Assembly: GCA_019828545.1 (NCBI GenBank) | Contig: JACVRA010000408.1 | Coordinates: forward strand, 1 to 26,306 | Direction: 5' to 3' | From: Paracamarosporium sp. OC-R06-R3 | Taxonomy: Eukaryota > Ascomycota > Dothideomycetes > Pleosporales > Didymosphaeriaceae | Length of the DNA stretch: 26,306 nt | Shown here: positions 9,636-19,067 of the stretch, one piece after another | How the letters are laid out: each line of letters begins with the position of its first letter | Position numbering within the stretch: position 1 is the stretch's first letter | Notes under the pieces: model-generated | Databases searched by the model: none | Seen by the model: the letters and a program-made list of their open reading frames with translations, nothing else | Told to the model about the DNA's origin: nothing | Program-made: the position numbers and the translations under genes

Positions 9636-11020
9636 TCAAAGACTTCGATAGACAGACTCGATACGTGACAGGCCCCTCTGAAGATCTGCTTGATTCACAG
9701 CAAACGATATCCGCATCCAACCCTTCTGGCTTGCATTAACATGGTACGCTACTCCCGGAGCGACCATTACACCAGCTTCGATGTACCGATGAAACGCTGC
9801 CATTTCTTCTTCAACTGTCGTTGCTTTTGGGGCTAATCTGCAAAACACAGCTACTGCTGCGTTGCAAGGAAAATACGCAATGCCTACACGATTGAGGAAT
9901 TTCGTTGTTTCCACGAAGGCATCTCTAAGCCTCTCTTTGTTGGCTTGGATAAGGCTCGGCAAAGTCGGTGATGCTAGCAGCTCTTTTGCAAAAAGCGTTG
10001 ACAAAACAGAAACATGAACTGAAGAGATGAGAGCGATTGAATCTGCGACCTCCTTGCGTTGCGTCAACACACATCCCTGCATATGATTAGACAGGCTGAT
10101 CAACAGACTCGGCACATACCAATCGAACACCACTCGCTGCCAGATCTTTGCTTAAGCTCCAGATGACATGAATACGACCAGAGTCAGCACCCAAAGCTCC
10201 TGGATCTAGCCCAAGTACAGAAGTAAATTTTGGCACTTCGGTCATATCAGGTGAGTCAAATTCGCTCAAGGCGAAGACCTCGTCCGAAACAAGGTGGATA
10301 TCATGCTTTTGGCAGAATCGGATGCAGCTTTTGAGCACATCTACTGAATAGCATCTGCCCAGCGGGTTGTGTGGGTTCGAAAGTACCAAGGCCCGGACTC
10401 GTCTCTGCGAAGTAACGAGCGCATGTTCAAGCGCATCGATGAGAGGTAGCCCTAAGGAGTCTTGGAAGTCAGGCACGTCGACGCCGAGTGGCATCACTCC
10501 AGAGTGACTAGTGAAGAAGGCATCATAGCCAGCTGTGATATTTCAATCATAGTCGTTAGGCTTTGTATGGTCTTACTTACACCAGTATGGTGTTGGGACA
10601 AGGACCGCGTCTCCATCATCACAAAGAGTGTATAAAATGGAGTCTAAGCATGCGGCCGCACCTGCTGTAACCGCCAAGTGTTTCGGCTCTACCTTGAAGT
10701 AAGGTTGAAAATAGTCGTTGAATAATTTTGCGAGCAACTTCAGGAGTTGCTCGTCGCCCCAGAAGCCTTTCGGCCAGTCAAGATGCTGTTCATTTCAGAG
10801 AGGATCGATACATATGCTGAATTCAGAGGCATACTTCAGCTTGTAATGATTTGGAGACTGCAGATTTGACGAATTGAGACACCTCGTCACGAATTAGATG
10901 ATTTTCAGCCATTGACAGGTTCACCCAGTTTGGGTCAACAGTCGGCTCAAGAATGGCCCGAGGTATCTTGGCAATGATTTGGGAGACATTGAATTGACCT
11001 CTGACGGAGAGGGAGCTCAT
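9636..11020 (-). CDS. ACC-synthase-like PLP-dependent enzyme (aminotransferase class I/II)
   Basis: Model complement(join(9636..10076, 10120..10532, 10581..10785, 10835..11020)), 414 aa. Introns of 49, 48 and 43 nt join in frame with good GTATG/GTAAGT donors. Fold-type I signatures are LSMAENHLI near the N-terminus, WGDEQLLKLL, the AGAAACLD cofactor loop (103-110), SNPHNPLG (182-189), VSDEVFALSEF (212-222; Phe216 where many have Tyr), the Schiff-base lysine in SLSKDLAASGVRLG (Lys259) and GWMRISFAV with the carboxylate-binding Arg390. Length fits the family. The ATG at 11020 starts MSSLSVRG; an in-frame upstream ATG at 11116 adds 32 less likely residues. Fungal cluster members of this family do transamination, beta/gamma elimination or substitution rather than make ACC, so the reaction is open. 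It shares a divergent promoter with the prenyltransferase. Confidence 0.9.
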
Positions 11021-11119
11021 CGTGGGTGCGGATGGTGAGAGACGGATGCTCGTAGTCTCCGTAACGTAACGTGAACGTGTCCCATAAAGCAGGTACCTTC
11101 TGTTCTTGCTAAGCAACTA

Positions 11120-11138
11120 GATCCGTACTTCACGGATC
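11120..11138. promoter_or_regulatory. Inverted repeat with CCG-N7-CGG core
   Basis: Perfect 7-base arms GATCCGT / ACGGATC around ACTTC. The core reads CCG-N7-CGG, a plausible binding site for a Zn(II)2Cys6 dimer. It lies 100 bases upstream of the PLP-enzyme start. Confidence 0.4.
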
Positions 11139-11196
11139 ACAGTTCCTTCCGCAAGCCGGGACCTGCTCTTAGCCCCCATTGTAGGCTTAAGTTTGA

Positions 11197-11216
11197 CCTG
11201 CATATGCGTATGCAGG
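11197..11216. promoter_or_regulatory. 20-bp inverted repeat
   Basis: Perfect 8-base arms CCTGCATA / TATGCAGG around TGCG, in the middle of the divergent promoter. No known regulator is assigned to it. Confidence 0.4.
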
Positions 11217-11317
11217 CATCGTATGGCGCTAATTTAGCTTACACTTGCTTTCCTAAAGCAGGAAAATCCTCCGAAAAGCCCAAAACGTACCCAGTTACCC
11301 ATTAGTGCCAGGGAGCG

Positions 11318-11350
11318 CGGACTCCGAAAGGCGAATCATTTCGGACTTCG
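11318..11350. promoter_or_regulatory. CGGACTCCG and CGGACTTCG pair
   Basis: CGGACTCCG at 11318-11326 (CGG-N3-CCG) is followed 15 bases later by the near-identical CGGACTTCG at 11342-11350. The second form recurs at 16152-16160 in the A-T/methyltransferase promoter. A shared regulator is possible but unproven. Confidence 0.3.
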
Positions 11351-11654
11351 CACGGGCATAGTTCTGTGTCAACCTTTGGATCCAATCTTCCACTATCGCA
11401 CTGCTTTGAACAAGGCAGCCCTATTGCCGTTGCACCCGTGGTCAACGTGGCGTGGCAACAGATGCTCGGCTAGGTAGTGCTGGAAGTAAGTAGCGGGGAT
11501 GAATCGAGCGGAGGCGAAACAATAAATCTGTTGCTGAGTGGATACCTGTTCCCTGTGTCCATTATATCTCGTCTTGCCCTCGCTCGTCATTTGGGCCTGC
11601 CATCACCTCTTCGCCAACCCCTGCTGTTGGTACCTCGTTCTTACATCCACCACA

Positions 11655-12743
11655 ATGGTACAGAAATCTTCCTATGCTTCGACTGGGTCGTACACGAGTA
11701 CGCACGCCACCAACCGTAAACCAACGGGCCGGGCCGCAAAGGCAAAGCCTGCAGACGACCCATCAACGCTCTGGTCTCATCTACCGCCCTACATGCCACC
11801 TCAAACCACTCTTTTTAAAGTGATACCTGAGTACCTGATTCCTTACGCCGAGTTGATGCGACTCCATAAACCTGCTGGATACTACGCTTTCTTCTTTCCG
11901 CATCTTACGGGTACACTATTGGCAGCTGCCCAGGGCCCTATCACGCCAACACCCGAGACGCTCGCGAGGATCATTTTGTCACATGCTGCAGCAAATCTCT
12001 TCCTACGAGGCTCAGCATGTGCATACAATGATGCCTTAGACGGGCCGTTCGATCGGCTAGTGGAGCGGTGCAGACACAGGCCGGTCGCCAGAGGCGCAGT
12101 GAGCCCATTTGGCGCTTATGTGTTTGCGTTTGCGCAGGCTTTGGTTTGGATTGCCATTCTTGCAACACTACCGCGAGAAACAGTGAAGCCTGCCATCTGG
12201 CTCGGCTTAACTATGCTTCTCTATCCTTGGTGCAAACGCTTCACCAACTATCCACAGGTAGTCTTAGGCTTCTCACTCGCCTTGGGGCAAGGTATCGGCG
12301 CTGGAGTGGTAGGATGGGATGTCCTTGCGGAGCAAGACGCTTGGAAGCGACTTGGAGTGGTGGCGATTTATCTCGGTGCAGTTCTCAACGCGATCGTTTA
12401 TGACACCGTCTATGCCTACCAAGATCTGAAAGATGATCTCAAAGCCGGAGTTATGAGCATGGCAATCGCTTGCATGGGCTGGACAAAGCAGTGGCTGAGC
12501 TTGTTGAGTTTCTTCGAAGTCGTCTTGTTGGCTGCGGCGGGGTACGCCATGGGGTTTGAAGGCGCGTATTGGGTTTTGTCGGTGGGGGGAACAGCAGCAG
12601 TACTAACCTGGATGCTGCTCACCTGGAAGATTGATAACAGTGCAGACTGCTGGTATTGGTTCTGCCATCTGATTTGGTTCACTGGCGGTACCGTTTGCGG
12701 TGGGCTGGCTGGCGAGTATGTGCAGAAGTTGTTGGTACTGTAG
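11655..12743 (+). CDS. UbiA-family membrane prenyltransferase
   Basis: Single-exon ORF, 362 aa from the ATG at 11655, which has a good context (CACAATGG). The frame is open further upstream to an ATG at 11538, but those 39 residues are Cys-rich and unlike the family. Both UbiA aspartate motifs are intact: NDALDGPFD (about residues 125-133, followed by the R..RP pattern in RHRPVARG) and YDTVYAYQDLKDD (about 249-261). These bind Mg2+ and the prenyl diphosphate. About eight hydrophobic helices are visible, as expected, and LMRLHKPAGYY opens the domain. Relatives in fungal clusters prenylate phenolic or 4-hydroxybenzoate-type acceptors (MpaA, AscA/StbC, Trt2, AusN). Chain length and acceptor cannot be read. 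UbiA-type terpene cyclases such as Fma-TC are the alternative; the canonical motifs favour prenyl transfer. Confidence 0.92.
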   Translation: MVQKSSYASTGSYTSTHATNRKPTGRAAKAKPADDPSTLWSHLPPYMPPQTTLFKVIPEYLIPYAELMRLHKPAGYYAFFFPHLTGTLLAAAQGPITPTPETLARIILSHAAANLFLRGSACAYNDALDGPFDRLVERCRHRPVARGAVSPFGAYVFAFAQALVWIAILATLPRETVKPAIWLGLTMLLYPWCKRFTNYPQVVLGFSLALGQGIGAGVVGWDVLAEQDAWKRLGVVAIYLGAVLNAIVYDTVYAYQDLKDDLKAGVMSMAIACMGWTKQWLSLLSFFEVVLLAAAGYAMGFEGAYWVLSVGGTAAVLTWMLLTWKIDNSADCWYWFCHLIWFTGGTVCGGLAGEYVQKLLVL

Positions 12744-13172
12744 AGGATTCAAGCAAGGAAATAGCCCCGGTTTAATAGTTTAGTACGTGATTATTGTTTT
12801 ACCAATCATTCAGTAACCACACGACATGCTATCTATGAATGAGCAACCCAACTGTGACATGCTCATTTGATACAAGAGAGCTGCGTGAAGCGATGACTGG
12901 AAAAAGAACACATGATGATTAGACCTCTTTCTCAATCGGGTTTTGCACAGAGAGACGAGTGCGAACTGCTAGAGTAACCAACTCATTCTCAATTGCCCCA
13001 GGACTAAATGTAACTATTCGGTAAGTGATAGAAGCCGGATAACATGGACACAGCAAGATGAATATCCGAGCACTCAAGCGAAAACGCCTCGTGAGAGAGG
13101 GAAAATAGTTTGAAAGATACCTATCAACGACTATAAAACAGAACTATACAGAGTTGACGCCTGGAGAACTTT
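12744..13172. other. Convergent 3' intergenic region
   Basis: 430 bases between the stop codons of the prenyltransferase and the A-T enzyme. AT-rich, presumably 3' UTRs. No gene seen. Confidence 0.6.
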
Positions 13173-15395
13173 CTACACGTTGATCATAGCCAAAATTTCT
13201 CGCACAGTCGGTTTCTCGTACACACTTTTTACCTCAAGTTCATCCGTACCAGGATGCGACTTAGTCAAATGCTCATTCAAGACGCTTACCAAGCTTGTGA
13301 CCTGAATGGAGTCTAAGCCTGCGTCGAACAGATTGCTATCATCGGAAATGCCATCAACGTCAAGGTTTTCAGCCAATTCTTCGTAGATCAAGGACCGAAT
13401 CCGTTGGATAGCGGTGACCAGTGAGCCATTGGTGAGTCTTTTGCCGGGAGTGTTATTCGAGAGACCGTCGGGCAGAAGACTCTCTGCAGGCGGAGATGGG
13501 GGAGCCGCGCCGCTCAATCCAAGAAGCATTCGGGAGAACGCTTTCTGGACAGCTACATCTAGTAATCCCGGGAGAACCTTTGCAAGCGCTTTCTCGATGC
13601 GTGCATCGAGATCTTCGATTTTAATGGTCGGTACAGCAGATACAGCAGGCTTTTGCGTGGATGCCTTCGGAACAGCGACAGGTGCGGTCTCCTTGACAGT
13701 TGGCTGAACTCTCTCATAGAGCTCTTCGAACTCAGCCTTGTATAGCTTTAACGCTCCCTGCCGCTGTACTGTCCCCTTTCCTGCCCTAGGGATCGGCTTC
13801 TCTGGCTTCGCCAATATAACAAATTGTTTCATGATCCGACCGTGAGCTGGGCAAGCACGATTGGCCTCGAGTACAGTTGGCCAGACATCCTTAATGAACT
13901 GTTCTTCTTCCTCCACAGTACTGGGATAGACATGTGGCTCGATGAGAAGTGATGCCTGGAACTTTCCTTGCCCGCCAATGAGAGCAGACTTAACTTTGGG
14001 ATTTGTAGAAATGGTGCTCTCCATTGTGATCGGATTCAATTTCTCCGCAGTGGTGAAAGCAATGATGTCATCTGTCCGAGCTCGGAAGGCCCATGATTGC
14101 GGCCTGGTAGGGTGTTGTTCGAAAAGGTCACCAGAGTTGAAGCTCTGTTTCTCTGGGAAGGTAGAAAAGACGCCCTGAAGAAGTTTGCGCTCTGGGTCTC
14201 GATTTATCACGAGTTCGTAGTATCCTGACTCCTCGTGTTCAACAAACGAGTGGCCCAAAGATTCACTGATCGTCAGGTACGACCAGTCAGCGGGGTCGTC
14301 ATTGATCTCAAGTGGGTGGAGTGCTGTCTCGCAAGAGCCCATCAAAGTCATCAGTTTGATTCTCTTGGTCACTTCATTTCCAACTTCTGATGGTAGGGCA
14401 CCGCCGACGTATGACAGGAATTTGATGTTCGTAAGCATGGTTTCGTAGTATTCCGGGTTATTGAAGCAGTCGACAATCAATGAAGGCGCGAGTAGCGCTC
14501 CATCTAGGTTGGCGTATTTGTAGACTTCATTCATCAAATCTGCCGTGAGTGGTTCAGGTGGTGGGACGACAGATGTGACTCCAGCGAAGATATTGTACCC
14601 GATAGCAAAGGTCAAGCAGGCTGCATGGAAGAGTGGAAGAGCGAGAAAGTAGCGCTTGCCCTTGAGGAAGTTGACGAGCGTGGGTTTTCCGCTGAGCGAG
14701 GGAATGAGCTGATGCGCATCATTGCAGGCAAATGTGCCATATGTAACGAAGACTGGCTTGGGGATACCGGTCGAGCCCGAAGTGTGTAGCACGCAAAACG
14801 GTTTGTCTTTTGCTTCCTCCCAGGTCAGCTCGAAAGGAACGTGCTTCACCTTGTCCAGGTCCTCGAAGAAGTACTTCAGTGGTGGGAAGGGGATCTGTTT
14901 CTTCATGGGCAATGTCTTTAGAATCTGACCCAACATGGTCGGTGCCTCCTCGGGTACTAGGATGGTCTCACATCCTGCCTTCTCCGCAATAGATTGATGG
15001 GCCTCGATGCTGTTACGGTGAGAGCTAAAGAAAGGCTACATGGCGAGTTAGATTTAAGTTCCAGGCGAAAGGTAGGTAGAGAATCTCACAATGTGTCCTG
15101 CTTTTGGTGTACCCAAGATGACCAACAGATAGCGAATATCTAAAGGCCCAAAGTAGAGAATTGTTTTCTGTTCGTTTTTCTCGTCGAATTGTGAACGCAG
15201 CCAATTTGCATACTTGTCGACAGCTTTAGCGAATGTACCATAATCTATATCTTTCCATCCTTGCGACAAATCTGTAGACTTTGGCACACATATGAAAGTT
15301 CGTTCAGGGTCGTTGACAGCAATCTCATCAAGCACAGCAGGCAACAACCGCTTTCCGCAGTTTGCGGGGACACTCAGATCTGGGGTAAATTCCAT
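13173..15395 (-). CDS. NRPS-like adenylation-thiolation (A-T) didomain enzyme
   Basis: Model complement(join(13173..15035, 15090..15395)), 722 aa. A 54-nt intron joins GHI to PFFSSHRNSIEAH in frame. The adenylation domain (about 20-540) shows the P-loop HTSGSTGIPK (186-195), GSCET (335-339), SGD (403-405), RTDD (422-425) and GKGTVQR with the catalytic Lys near 522. After a Pro/Ala-rich linker (about 545-640) comes a carrier domain with NLFDAGLDSIQVTSL; the phosphopantetheine serine is near 678. The protein ends soon after the carrier helix with no reductase, thioesterase or condensation domain. The N-terminal half resembles fungal aryl- and amino-acid adenylating reductases. It should load a carboxylic or amino acid as thioester. 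How the product is released is unknown. It shares a 1.2-kb divergent region with the methyltransferase. Confidence 0.92.
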
Positions 15396-16602
15396 TGGTT
15401 TAGATTGCGAAGAAGGGACGATGCAGGCTGGTGATCAATGGAAAATGGGAATTTTTGACACGCTCGCTCAATATCATGACGGACAAGGCCCACCCTAGCC
15501 GACTTGGACTATCATCAGTCACTGCACGTTGTCGATGCATCGATTGATCCCCGAATCCTCGGTCACGCTACAACAACAGCTATCAGCCTGACGGCCCATG
15601 CGTGCCAATCAATATCTCAAAGGGGGTTTTGGTCCGATTCCCGACGTTGCAGCGTGCTCTTCAGGGTGGCGTAACAAGCATATGTCGACCATCCTTTTCC
15701 CGAGACCAGGATATCTATCTCCTACACAATTGTTGAGCATGGCTACCCATGCGCCTAGGTGGTGAAGACCGTGCCTTCTAGCGAATGCAAGACAAGCCAC
15801 GGGGTGGCGTACTCGCTCTAGAGGTCGAATCACGTATCCAACGAGTATCTGGCCACCGTGCGGTGAGTCTAGTAACCGTAGAACATGGGTCCTTCCGAAG
15901 GCAACCGGAAGACAATGCGTAGGCACTCCATGGCACAAACTCGACGGGCGTAAATTGCACCAATGGAAATTTCAATCCGAAGCGCCGACCCCAGTAATCC
16001 TTCAGCAGGCGGATGTCTCCAAATGTACCTTTACCTTCCCGATCGACTAGACTTGGCCCCCAGTTTCCACAAAAAGTATTGCATGCGGATCTGGCTAGTA
16101 GTATTTAGCGCCAAGGAACGAGCCTCAAACGGCGCAGCCGACAGCCGGCAGCGGACTTCGGGCTTTGGTGGACCAGAAGCCGTCTTTAGCGCAGACGGGC
16201 TGCAATAGCGGCCCCTCTACAAGTGTTTCTGACCCCACTTTTTTGGAATCCTACGAACGTGTACCGGAACTTTGCGCGACCACTGCGCAACCAGGGCACA
16301 GTCGACCAGTGTGCATGCAGGTTTCGAGTGACCCATCATCATGATCATCAAGGTTGCCCTGTCGGGCTCTATTGGTAAGGTGGCAAGAAACCGGACAAAC
16401 ACCCATCCGTGTGATTAGTTACACCACGGTATACTACTGTGTGGTGGCACAGCTTCGTACGCTCTCATTGCGCTGGATATAACCTCGTGAGCAATCCTTC
16501 GGTTTGTTTTCTTAGGCTGAACAACCATCAGCTCATTCATCGTGCTAGCAAGTTTGCACCCTTCATCTACGCGAACACCTGGGCAAAGTCATCTTCCACA
16601 CA
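15396..16602. promoter_or_regulatory. Divergent promoter region, A-T enzyme / methyltransferase
   Basis: 1.2 kb between two start codons without a convincing ORF. It contains an inverted repeat CACCG-TG-CGGTG (15854-15865), TTCCG-N8-CGGAA (15893-15910), CGG-N5-CCG (16130-16140) and CGGACTTCG (16152-16160). All are candidates only. Confidence 0.55.
15893..15910. promoter_or_regulatory. TTCCG-N8-CGGAA inverted repeat
   Basis: Five-base arms TTCCG and CGGAA separated by eight bases give a CCG-N8-CGG arrangement, compatible with a Zn(II)2Cys6 site. Chance occurrence cannot be excluded. Confidence 0.3.
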
Positions 16603-17448
16603 ATGTCCGCCCCACCCACCGCTCAAGAAGGTCTTGCAGCTTTTGCGTCGGTAATTGACGTCTACGAGCATCGTGTTGGCCATGCATGCCGCGCAGTCGC
16701 CTCCCATCTCCCGGCGCTTCTCCAATCCTTCCCGGCCTCTGGCGGCACCGTGCTCGACAACGCATGCGGCACAGGTGCTGCATCGGAAGAATTCTTGAAG
16801 AAGTTCCCCACGGCGGAGGTATATGCCGCCGATGCGGTACCACCTATGGTTAATGGTTTCAAAGCGGTCATTGCGCAAAAACCAGAACTGCAGCAGCAGA
16901 TCAAAGAAGTGCGGATAGAGGACGCCCAGGCCCTCACGTTCGCAGACAACACCTTCGATGCGAGCATTACCAACTTCGGCATATTCTTCCTTCCTCAACC
17001 TGTCGAGGGCGCCAAACAGATATATCGCACACTGAAGCCGGGTGGTACTGCATTAGTCACGTTGTGGAAGACTTTCGGCTTCAAGCCGATCCTCTGGGAG
17101 ATTCAAGAGCAGCTCAAGCCTGCGAACCCCCTCACGGAGCTTCCCCTCATGGAGCCGTGGTGTGACTCTGCTTTGACGGAGAAAGTGCTGAAAGAGGGGG
17201 GATTCCAGAATGTAGAATTTACCGTAGTTAAGGAGGGCCTGTGGGGAAAAGACAAGGAGGACCTTAAGACTGTTCTACTCGAGAACCTTGGTACTTTGAC
17301 GCAACGGAACTGGACCGAGGAGGAGAGGGCTCAACTACCAGCTTACATTTCGAAAGTAGTCGACGAGCAGCAGGACAAGTTTTGCATCACTGACGGCCCG
17401 AAGGTTGGTGTGCAAATGGAGGCATGGGTTGCTCTTGCCACCAAGTAG
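16603..17448 (+). CDS. Class I SAM-dependent methyltransferase
   Basis: Single-exon ORF of 281 aa. The SAM-binding motif I is VLDNACGTGAAS (about residues 50-61), followed by VYAADAVPPMV with the acidic residue that binds the ribose, the EDAQALTFADNTFDASITNFGIFF segment (motifs II-III) and RTLKPGGTALVTLWKT. This is the UbiE/methyltransferase-11 style of fungal cluster methyltransferases. No signal peptide or membrane segment, so probably cytosolic. The ATG has good context (CACAATGTCC). It may O-, N- or C-methylate a cluster intermediate; the acceptor atom cannot be told from sequence. Confidence 0.9.
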   Translation: MSAPPTAQEGLAAFASVIDVYEHRVGHACRAVASHLPALLQSFPASGGTVLDNACGTGAASEEFLKKFPTAEVYAADAVPPMVNGFKAVIAQKPELQQQIKEVRIEDAQALTFADNTFDASITNFGIFFLPQPVEGAKQIYRTLKPGGTALVTLWKTFGFKPILWEIQEQLKPANPLTELPLMEPWCDSALTEKVLKEGGFQNVEFTVVKEGLWGKDKEDLKTVLLENLGTLTQRNWTEEERAQLPAYISKVVDEQQDKFCITDGPKVGVQMEAWVALATK

Positions 17449-17822
17449 ACTGTGTAAGGCGAGCCTATGCTGTGTAGTTAGATCTTCAACAATACTTAGA
17501 GATAAGATAAACCTTTTCCCCTCATTTGTAAGATCAGCATTTGATGATGCCAAAGCCATGATACAGGAACAGCAACAGTCCTTGATTGGACTAGCGCAAT
17601 TGCGTGTGTGAGATGAATTTGGGAGAAGCCTCATGATACTTCCACCACTGATAGAATACACCTATACTCCTGAGGTTTTGACACGCTCAAAGAACTGCAA
17701 CAATTGTTCAATGCCTGAACGGTGATCTGGAGGTCGAAAATCTCATAGTTATTTGCTACCTATACCCGATCCTTCCATACATTGTGCCAATTATACTCTT
17801 ACAATGCAAATCATAATACCGT
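17449..17822. other. Convergent 3' intergenic region
   Basis: 374 bases between the stop codons of the methyltransferase and the membrane protein. AT-rich, no gene seen. Confidence 0.6.
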
Positions 17823-19067
17823 CTATACAGTCTGGTGCGTTTGCGTCGGAGGGAGAATGCCTTCCCGGCTAGAGTTCGACGGCAGCCTCTGCGGCTTTCC
17901 TGTCTGGTCGATGCTGTGAACAGTACTAGTTGCCACTTTCCTTGACGGTTTGCTACCGATAGTACCCAGAGAGCCTTTCATAGCGTAACTGTCGCCCTGA
18001 GAGCCCTTGGATGAGCCATAGGTCTGGCCCGTTACGCGCGACCAAGTTGCTTTTGTGTAGTTGGCGACCGGTAAGACGAGCGGTCGACATTGCGGAATGC
18101 TACCAAGCAAGATTGCAATGTTGCGCTCCATGCCTGCCCACACCAGACCCGATATGGACGTGTAGGAGTTGTCTGGTACCGTCATGTGGAGACCAGCCGA
18201 GGATTCCTTCGTGCGGATGATACCGAAAATTGCGGTGCTAGTCTCATTAGCTATGCTTGCATAGCATAAGTTAGGGCTAGAGGCTTACACTAAACCAAAC
18301 ATCATGATTGTCAACAGAATGGCCTTGCTTCTCTTGCCCACTTGGATCAAGTCTTTGAGTAGGAAAAGCGGGATGATGCAGAGTGCCAGGTCCGTAAGTG
18401 AAGAGAACGAGCCTTGCAAAAGGACAAAGCCCATGAGAAACTTGCGGTCGTAGCAGGTCCCGGGAATAGACGGGTTCCATGCCTTTGCGTTCGGAATGCA
18501 TTGCGCATAGAACGAAATTATGACCATGGTGTTGACCAGGAACACGCTCACGGAGATGAAGTAACATAGGTATCTGAGCCAGTTGTTGTAGGAGCCTTTG
18601 AGGATGCGCACGTAGGTGAGGGATATGCTGATCTTGCAAAACGTCAAAGAATGGATGCAGAAGACTTGCGCCAGTAGTGAATAGTACTGTTGCTTGACTC
18701 GCTGCTCCGGAGTGAGATAGTAGAGATGCCGACCGAGGCCCCAGTGAGTTGCGACAAAATCGATGATTGTGGCAATGATTGCTTGTATCTTGACATTGTT
18801 AGCAGCATGCACTCATTCCACGGAGGGGAAACCAACCAAGGCGCCACCCATGAGGTAGTCGTCCCATCCAAGTCTTGCATATTTGAAACGAGCCTGGAAG
18901 CGAAGCAGAACCACGACCGCCGCCGCTGCGCAAGTCACAGTAGCTGCGATCTCGATTCTGTATCCTATGTTGACGTCTCCGCCAGATGGTTTGGGTAGTT
19001 TCATGGCCCCTCCACTACTGACGGGAGAGCCCATGAAGTTTCCTGGTGAGCTGCCGGTTCCAGACAT
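17823..19067 (-). CDS. Fungal integral membrane protein, PTH11/rhodopsin-like 7-TM
   Basis: Model complement(join(17823..18237, 18289..18788, 18837..19067)), 381 aa. The introns are 51 and 48 nt; the first one transcribed ends in AAG. Joins keep frame: GGAL-IQAIIATI and MFGLV-TAIFGIIRT. The N-terminal 30 residues are Gly/Ser/Pro-rich. Then come TM1 (about 38-56), the family signature LGWDDYLM (67-73), WGLGRHLYYLTPEQ, several further hydrophobic helices, a loop with Cys (QCIP and GTCYDRKFL) and the typical TKESSAGLHMTVPDNSYTSISGLVW segment near the end. The tail is hydrophilic and Ser-rich. Members of this family are orphan plasma-membrane proteins with a receptor-like fold; PTH11 has a role in surface sensing. 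Ligand unknown. Whether it belongs to the cluster is unclear. Confidence 0.85.

Larger units (their letters stand above)
11021..11654. promoter_or_regulatory. Divergent promoter region, PLP enzyme / UbiA prenyltransferase
   Basis: 634 bases between two start codons. It contains two inverted repeats (11120-11138 and 11197-11216), a CGG-N3-CCG word (11318-11326) and a CGGACTTCG word (11342-11350). No convincing ORF apart from the in-frame upstream extensions of the two neighbours. Confidence 0.65.

Noticed and set aside
11538..11654. Upstream in-frame start for the UbiA prenyltransferase
   Set aside because: The 39 added residues are Cys-rich and unlike the family, and the ATG at 11655 has the better context.
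11655..12743. UbiA-type terpene cyclase (Fma-TC-like) instead of a prenyltransferase
   Set aside because: Both aspartate motifs and the R..RP pattern match prenyltransferases, so this remains only an alternative.
16567..16998. 143-codon open frame on the minus strand
   Set aside because: Antisense shadow of the methyltransferase.
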